A stretch of 9,751 nt of DNA from Actinomycetes bacterium. GTDB lineage: Bacteria > Actinomycetota > Acidimicrobiia > Acidimicrobiales > Microtrichaceae. The stretch is from assembly GCA_023427825.1 (NCBI GenBank), contig JAEZAI010000089.1, positions 1 through 9,751 of the forward strand. The letters run 5' to 3'. Below are positions 6,281 through 9,751 of the stretch, piece by piece; position 1 is the stretch's first letter; each line of letters opens with the position of its first letter. The position numbers and the translations under genes are program-made. The notes beneath the pieces were generated by a model. That model saw nothing but the letters and a program-made list of their open reading frames with translations, had not been told where the DNA came from and did no database searches.

Positions 6281-6318
6281 GCACACCCGTTCGGGTGTCC
6301 CCGGTAGGACAGAGCTGG
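6263..6318. terminator. Long hairpin between convergent dxs and nfuA, likely bidirectional terminator
   Basis: Bases 6263-6288 can pair with 6293-6318 around a GTTC loop: 26 positions with one mismatch (6282/6299) and four G-T pairs. The inner stem ACACCC/GGGTGT is perfect, and the outer stem joins the fourth tandem repeat unit to the inverted copy at 6301-6315. It is placed 60 bases after the dxs stop and 26 bases beyond the nfuA stop, so either transcript would fold it. No U-tract follows on either strand. Termination, blocking of antisense read-through, or 3'-end protection are all possible. Confidence 0.65.
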
Positions 6319-6343
6319 GCCTGTCAGGACGACTGCGGCCCGA

Positions 6344-7036
6344 TCAGGAGTAGAAGGGGTTCTCGCCGGCGGCGTGGTCGGTCGCGTCGATCACCTCGGC
6401 CACCTCCGGGATGGCCTCCTTGATCGAGCGCTGGATGCCCTCGCGGAGGGTGGCGGCGCTGGCGGCGCAGCCCTGGCAACCGCCGCCCATGGTCACGTAG
6501 ACGTTGTTGTCGTCGTCCACGCCGACCAGGGTCGCGAAGCCGCCGTGCGACGCGAGCGCCGGGTTGACCGCCTGCTCCAGGAGCTGGTTGACCTTGTCGG
6601 GCAGCTCGCCGGTGAGCTCGACGTCGATGCCCGCGAGCGGATCGGGACGGTTGGGGTTGCGGATCACCAGACCGCCCTGCGAGCTCGCCCGGGGCAGGTC
6701 GAGCTCGGCGCCGCGCAGCCGGTCGACGGTGGCGGCGGGGACCATCACCTTGAGGTCGCCGACCTCGTAGATGACGTCGTCGTCGGCAGCGGCCGTGAGC
6801 TCCTCGAACGACAGGTCGTACGCGAACTCGGCGCCGCGGGAGCCCGTGATCTCGACCCGGAGCGCGAGCCCGGCGGGGTCGTCCTCCTGGTCCCGGATGC
6901 CCAGGACCGTGGCCATGGCGTCGTCGGACACCGTCATGACGACCTGGGTGCCGGCGGTGCTGTCGTCGACCGCGCCGGCGTCGGTCTCGGGGCCGGTCCC
7001 GGTTTCGACGGTCTCGGTGGTGGTGTCGCTGCTCAT
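6344..7036 (-). CDS. nfuA: NfuA-type Fe-S cluster carrier (degenerate A-type domain + NifU C-terminal domain)
   Basis: A 230-residue cytosolic protein with the E. coli NfuA architecture. Residues 1-30 are a Thr/Glu/Asp-rich tail. Residues ~31-127 form an A-type-carrier (HesB/IscA-like) domain with the GLALRVEITGSRGAEFAYDL and DLKVMVPAATVDRL segments but no cysteines, as in NfuA, where this domain docks to targets and does not hold a cluster. Residues ~145-225 are the NifU domain with NPALASHGG and GGGCQGCAAS; C187 and C190 (CxxC) would bridge a [4Fe-4S] cluster across a homodimer. It ends GENPFYS, like the GEHSYY end of E. coli NfuA. The ATG at 7036 has GGAG (7045-7048) eight bases upstream. 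The family delivers or repairs clusters on apo-enzymes. It converges with dxs; a membrane-protein gene lies 126 bases upstream on the same strand, separated by an operator-like inverted repeat. Confidence 0.92.
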   Translation of the reverse strand: MSSDTTTETVETGTGPETDAGAVDDSTAGTQVVMTVSDDAMATVLGIRDQEDDPAGLALRVEITGSRGAEFAYDLSFEELTAAADDDVIYEVGDLKVMVPAATVDRLRGAELDLPRASSQGGLVIRNPNRPDPLAGIDVELTGELPDKVNQLLEQAVNPALASHGGFATLVGVDDDNNVYVTMGGGCQGCAASAATLREGIQRSIKEAIPEVAEVIDATDHAAGENPFYS

Positions 7037-7097
7037 CGTGGCATCTCCGTCAGCGGGCGGGAGGGCGTCGTGGTGACGACGTCGATCCCGCCGTGGA

Positions 7098-7123
7098 ATT
7101 TCTCCCATGGTAGTAGGAGAAAT
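7098..7123. promoter_or_regulatory. Operator-like inverted repeat over a possible nfuA promoter
   Basis: ATTTCTCC (7098-7105) and GGAGAAAT (7116-7123) are perfect 8-base arms with a 10-base spacer; flanking GG/CC extend the pairing with one bulged A. This A/T-rich element stands out from its GC-rich surroundings. On the minus strand the spacer contains TACCAT (7112-7107), a TAnnnT -10 candidate about 70 bases before the nfuA ATG, with a weak -35 candidate CTGAAC at 7134-7129. A regulator binding both arms would sit on the -10. A leader hairpin is the alternative. I cannot assign the regulator. Confidence 0.5.
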
Positions 7124-7136
7124 CCGACGTTCAGCA

Positions 7137-7155
7137 GCCACCCCACACCGGTGGC
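7137..7155 (-). terminator. Small hairpin after the DUF6159-like gene, possible weak terminator
   Basis: GCCACC (7137-7142) and GGTGGC (7150-7155) form a perfect 6-bp stem with a seven-base loop, starting eight bases past the stop codon of the membrane gene. No T-run follows on the minus strand. It would help separate that gene from nfuA, but a 6-bp stem can occur by chance in sequence this GC-rich. Confidence 0.3.
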
Positions 7156-7162
7156 GGCGGGC

Positions 7163-8044
7163 TCAGGCGGCCGTGATGCCCCGGCGGGAGCGCTTCTGGC
7201 GGAAGGCGCCCGCGATCTGGTCGTGGGTGAAGCCGGCGGGCTCCTCGCCCAGCACCGCGAACCGGTAGAGCGCGGTGCGGAAGACGCCGCTCAGGGCGGC
7301 CCCGAACACCGAGACGGCGATGACGGCGACCGCCATCACGGCGATGCCGGCGATGATGACCGGCACGCTGTTCGCCGAGATGCCGATGATCAGCACGGGA
7401 GAGGTGACGGCCAGCGCAGCCAGCGTGATCAGCATCATCACCAGGCCGATGCCGCCGTTGCCGACCACGTTCTCACCCCAGGTGCGCTTGAACGCGCTGG
7501 CGGACCGGGTGAAGGCGTCCTTCACGCCGACCTGCTCGATCACCAGGATCGGCAGCACCAGGAACGTCACCAGCGTCCACGCCAGCCCGACCAGACCGAC
7601 CACGATCCGCCCCACGATGCCGGCGCGCTGCTGGATCGCCTGCAGCACCACCGAGACCGTCGCGCTGATCAACGCCCACGGCAGGATCCGCCCGGCGTTG
7701 CTGGCCGCGGCGGACAGCGCCCAGCCCAGCGTGGGCGACCCGCCGCTCAGACGCTCGTTGGCGGCGAGCACCAGCGCGGCCTGGAAGAAGATCGTCACGT
7801 ACGCACCGACGAGGTAGGCGACGAACAGGAACACGTAGCCGATCGGGCTCATCGTGAAGTCGTTGCCGCTGCTCGTCACCGTCTCGGACGGGTTGGCGGT
7901 CAGGAAGGCGAGCCCGAAGAACGGGGCGACGCAGATCAGCGAGGCCACCGCGGACACGACCGGCAGGAGGATCAGCTCCTTGTCCTGACGCAGCACGCTC
8001 CAGGACGCCTTGAACAGGGACCAGGATCGAGAGAAGACACCCAT
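7163..8044 (-). CDS. DUF6159-like six-helix integral membrane protein
   Basis: A 293-residue membrane protein with about six hydrophobic segments, near 23-49, 68-94, 116-138, 143-168, 196-221 and 226-258. The cytosolic-looking N-terminus FSRSWSLFKASWSVLRQDKE (4-23), followed by a first helix starting LILLPVVSA, and the central GVKDAFTRSASAFKRTWGEN stretch (173-192) recall the DUF6159 family of uncharacterised membrane proteins; I recall this family by pattern only. There is no signal peptidase site and no catalytic motif. The C-terminus is basic (FRQKRSRRG). The ATG at 8044 lacks a Shine-Dalgarno; CAGAAT, a weak -10 candidate, ends six bases before it, which would make the transcript leaderless. 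It diverges from the lipoprotein hydrolase gene and lies upstream of nfuA on the same strand. Function unknown. Confidence 0.82.
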   Translation of the reverse strand: MGVFSRSWSLFKASWSVLRQDKELILLPVVSAVASLICVAPFFGLAFLTANPSETVTSSGNDFTMSPIGYVFLFVAYLVGAYVTIFFQAALVLAANERLSGGSPTLGWALSAAASNAGRILPWALISATVSVVLQAIQQRAGIVGRIVVGLVGLAWTLVTFLVLPILVIEQVGVKDAFTRSASAFKRTWGENVVGNGGIGLVMMLITLAALAVTSPVLIIGISANSVPVIIAGIAVMAVAVIAVSVFGAALSGVFRTALYRFAVLGEEPAGFTHDQIAGAFRQKRSRRGITAA

Positions 8045-8263
8045 GGCGTCATTCTGCCGGGATGCGCGGCGAAACCCACCGCTGCGCCCGTCGAGGCGGG
8101 GGGATCTGCCGCGACCCCCCGGTCGGAGGACCGTCCCCTGCACTGCAGCCGGTCGCCATGACGACGGTCACCCGCCGCGCCTGCGATCAACGGTCAAGGT
8201 CGACCTCGAACGGGGCGACACCTCCTGCGACGAATCCACTGCCACCCCCCAGGAGCCGATCCG
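8045..8263. other. Divergent intergenic region between the DUF6159-like gene and the lipoprotein hydrolase gene
   Basis: These 219 bases carry no gene I can support. They contain a G/C hairpin, CGGGGGG (8097-8103) with CCCCCCG (8115-8121) and an 11-base loop; a 5+5 inverted repeat CTGCA-C-TGCAG (8138-8148); and a 10-bp palindrome AGGTCGACCT (8197-8206). The palindromes could be operators for the plus-strand gene, but short palindromes are common at this GC content. The Shine-Dalgarno of the plus-strand gene is AGGAG at 8251-8255. I see no convincing -35/-10 pair for that gene. Confidence 0.4.
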
Positions 8264-9436
8264 ATGCCCCCGACCCGGGCCACCGCCCACGCCCGCGACG
8301 CCGCCCCCGCCCGGCGTCGCGCCCGCACCGCAGCGGTGGCGGCCACGACCGTGGCGGTGTCGCTCCTGGCCGGCGCCTGCGGCATGGCGAACGTGGCGGA
8401 CCCCCGATGGAGCGACCTCCTGCCCTCCGGCTCGACCGGTCGTGTGACCGCGTCGGACCGGGACGTCGCCTACGGCCCGGACACCGGGTGCGGTCCCGAC
8501 GCCACGAGCCACGAGCGCTGTGGCGGCTCCCAGACCCTGGACATCTACCCCGCCGGGATCGTGGCGTCGTCCGCCCCGACCACCACGGCAGCGCCCACCA
8601 CCGCACCGTCGACGACGGCCCCCGAGGGCGGTCCGGGACCCGGCGACGCCGGCTCCGAGGTCCTCGACGATCGGGACCCGCAGGGGCCGCCCACGACGAC
8701 CCCGCCGCCCACCCGGCCGGGCGACCGGCGGACCGGGACGATCGTGTTCATCCACGGCGGCGGCTTCACCGGCGGCGCCAAGTCGAACCTCACGGACTTC
8801 GCGCCGATCCTGCGCCAGACCGAACGAGGGTGGGACGTCGTGGTGGTGAACTACCGCCTGTCGAACCCCCGGCTCGGCACGGCGATGTACCCGACGCCGC
8901 TGCTCGACGTGGAACGCGCGCTCGACTGGGTGCGGACCAAGGGCGCCACCCACGGCCTCGACACGACCCAAGTGGTCGTCGGCGGGGAGTCGGCGGGTGG
9001 CGGCCTGGCGGCGCTGATCGGCACCGCCTGGAACTCGGGCCGGGCCGAACTCGCCGGCATCGACCGGGTCGACGGCTACATCAGCATCTCCGGCGTCCTC
9101 GACCTGGAGACGCCGACCGCCCGCTTCTGGTCCAGCATGTGGATCTCGCACCCGATCTGGCTGCCGATCGTCACCGCCACCACCCACCTCGACGCTGCGG
9201 ATCCGCCGGCGTGGCTGGTGCACGGCGACCAGGACGGCGTGGTGGAGGCCGCGGCGTCCCAGCACTTCAAGGCGGTCGCCGATCGTGGCGGGTTCGGGCA
9301 CCTGGTCGACTACGACCTGGTCGACCTGGCGGCGGACGGCACGCCGCTGGGCGACGCCGTGCGCAACCACACGCCGAGCGCGGGCGCGAACGTCACCGCC
9401 CTCGACGCCTGGCTGGACCGGATCGCTGCGACCTGA
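8264..9436 (+). CDS. Secreted, probably lipid-anchored alpha/beta hydrolase (carboxylesterase-like)
   Basis: A 390-residue esterase-type hydrolase. The N-terminus has a twice-basic start (RRRAR at 18-22), a hydrophobic stretch (23-36) and LLAGAC ending at C39, so a lipoprotein signal is likely; the lipobox is imperfect because -3 is Ala. The hormone-sensitive-lipase-like set is complete: HGGG oxyanion motif at 164-167, GGESAGGG with S243, acid D324 in HGDQDGVV, and H369 in NHTPSAG. The LDIYPAG strand (92-98), which normally runs almost directly into the HGGG strand, is separated from it by a ~58-residue Pro/Thr/Gly-rich insertion (about 100-158). C76 and C86 flank a short loop and could form a disulfide. 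The ATG has AGGAG eight bases upstream. It would act outside the membrane on an ester; the substrate is unknown. It ends three bases from the convergent ABC-F gene. Confidence 0.9.
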   Translation: MPPTRATAHARDAAPARRRARTAAVAATTVAVSLLAGACGMANVADPRWSDLLPSGSTGRVTASDRDVAYGPDTGCGPDATSHERCGGSQTLDIYPAGIVASSAPTTTAAPTTAPSTTAPEGGPGPGDAGSEVLDDRDPQGPPTTTPPPTRPGDRRTGTIVFIHGGGFTGGAKSNLTDFAPILRQTERGWDVVVVNYRLSNPRLGTAMYPTPLLDVERALDWVRTKGATHGLDTTQVVVGGESAGGGLAALIGTAWNSGRAELAGIDRVDGYISISGVLDLETPTARFWSSMWISHPIWLPIVTATTHLDAADPPAWLVHGDQDGVVEAAASQHFKAVADRGGFGHLVDYDLVDLAADGTPLGDAVRNHTPSAGANVTALDAWLDRIAAT

Positions 9437-9439
9437 GCC

Positions 9440-9751
9440 CTAGAGCTGCAGGCCCCGCTCCTCGACCTCGGCCGCCAGCTCCAACCACTCCTCCTCGGCG
9501 GTCGCCAGCCGTTCGCCGAGCGCGGTGAGCTCGTCGCCCAGCTCGCCGAGCCGGACGTGGTCGCCGGTCTCGGCCGCCACGCGCAGCTCCTCGCTGGTGC
9601 GCTCGTGCTGCTCGCCGAGCTCGGCCAGCAGTCGCTCCGCGCTGCGCAGCCGGTTTCGGAGGTGCGTGGGGCTCGAGCGGCCGCCCTTGGGCGCGGCCGC
9701 AGCGCCGTTCCCGTCCGCACCGGCGCTGCGCCCGGCCGACCGTGGCGAGGA
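9440..9751 (-). CDS. C-terminal end of a probable ABC-F family ATPase (partial)
   Basis: The minus strand is open from the window edge (9751) to a TAG at 9442-9440, giving the last 103 residues of a longer protein. A Gly/Ala/Ser-rich linker (first ~28 residues) leads into a charged coiled coil: LRNRLRSAERLLAELGEQ, then a turn with TGDHVRLGELGDEL, then LGERLATAEEEWLELAAEVEERG. A two-stranded coiled coil with a helix turn at '..D..RL.EL' and an 'AE..W.ELA' end is typical of the C-terminal domain of Uup-like ABC-F proteins, cytosolic ATPases that act on ribosomes. The ATP-binding cassettes would lie to the right of the window, so this call rests on the coiled coil alone; another coiled-coil protein is possible. 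Confidence 0.7.
   Translation of the reverse strand, partial: SSPRSAGRSAGADGNGAAAAPKGGRSSPTHLRNRLRSAERLLAELGEQHERTSEELRVAAETGDHVRLGELGDELTALGERLATAEEEWLELAAEVEERGLQL

Noticed and set aside
4128..6284. A 718-codon minus-strand open frame opposite dxs
   Set aside because: It is the antisense of a clear dxs gene, with His/Asp/Val-rich composition typical of such shadows.
5906..6307. A plus-strand frame ending in repeated ALSYRL hexapeptides
   Set aside because: It overlaps dxs in another frame and the hexapeptide repeat is just the 18-bp DNA repeat translated; no ribosome-binding site or family match.
6374..8161. A 595-codon plus-strand open frame opposite nfuA and the membrane gene
   Set aside because: It is antisense to two genes with recognised features and has shadow-type composition.
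8197..8206. AGGTCGACCT palindrome as an operator
   Set aside because: A single 10-bp palindrome in GC-rich DNA is weak evidence, and no promoter is recognisable next to it; noted only within the intergenic entry.

Overview
The window is very GC-rich, gene-dense bacterial chromosome with housekeeping content. The DXS motif NDNGRSYAPT, the strong G/C third-position bias, GTG and TTG starts, and genes that begin a few bases after a TAnnnT-type hexamer without a Shine-Dalgarno all fit an actinobacterium. An Acidimicrobiia-like lineage is my best guess, but that is inference and no 16S or marker tree is available here. I see no phage, plasmid, IS, CRISPR, toxin-antitoxin or defence genes, and no tRNA or rRNA.

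Layout from left to right. 1-34 is a perfect 13-bp inverted repeat just beyond the 3' end of tldD. 74-1483 (-) is tldD, a zinc metalloprotease with a TTG start. 1652-2029 (+) is a hotdog thioesterase of the FlK type, divergent from tldD. 2069-2110 holds three short direct repeats and a hairpin between convergent genes. 2104-3084 (-) is an alpha/beta hydrolase. 3170-4303 (+) is an integral-membrane protein of the lysylphosphatidylglycerol-synthase TM / YbhN family, divergent from the hydrolase. 4317-6203 (+) is dxs, first enzyme of the MEP isoprenoid pathway. 6209-6318 is an array of four 18-bp tandem repeats that runs into a long hairpin. 6344-7036 (-) is an NfuA-type Fe-S carrier, convergent with dxs. 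7163-8044 (-) is a six-helix DUF6159-like membrane protein. 8264-9436 (+) is a probable lipoprotein alpha/beta hydrolase. 9440-9751 (-) is the C-terminal coiled-coil end of a probable ABC-F ATPase whose start lies beyond the window.

Most neighbours are divergent or convergent, so long operons are unlikely. The possible same-strand pairs are the membrane gene followed by dxs (13 bp apart, but dxs has its own promoter-like hexamers inside the end of the upstream gene) and the DUF6159-like gene followed by nfuA (126 bp apart, with an inverted repeat between). A functional link between dxs and nfuA is conceivable because the last two MEP enzymes, IspG and IspH, need Fe-S clusters. This is only inference from adjacency.

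I do not see an obvious new multi-gene system. The signals most worth a second look are non-coding: the tandem-repeat/hairpin module after dxs, the smaller repeat/hairpin module after the thioesterase gene, a shared TANCGT hexamer just upstream of three genes without a Shine-Dalgarno, and an operator-like inverted repeat over a possible nfuA promoter. The Pro/Thr-rich insertion inside the catalytic domain of the lipoprotein hydrolase is the main protein oddity.
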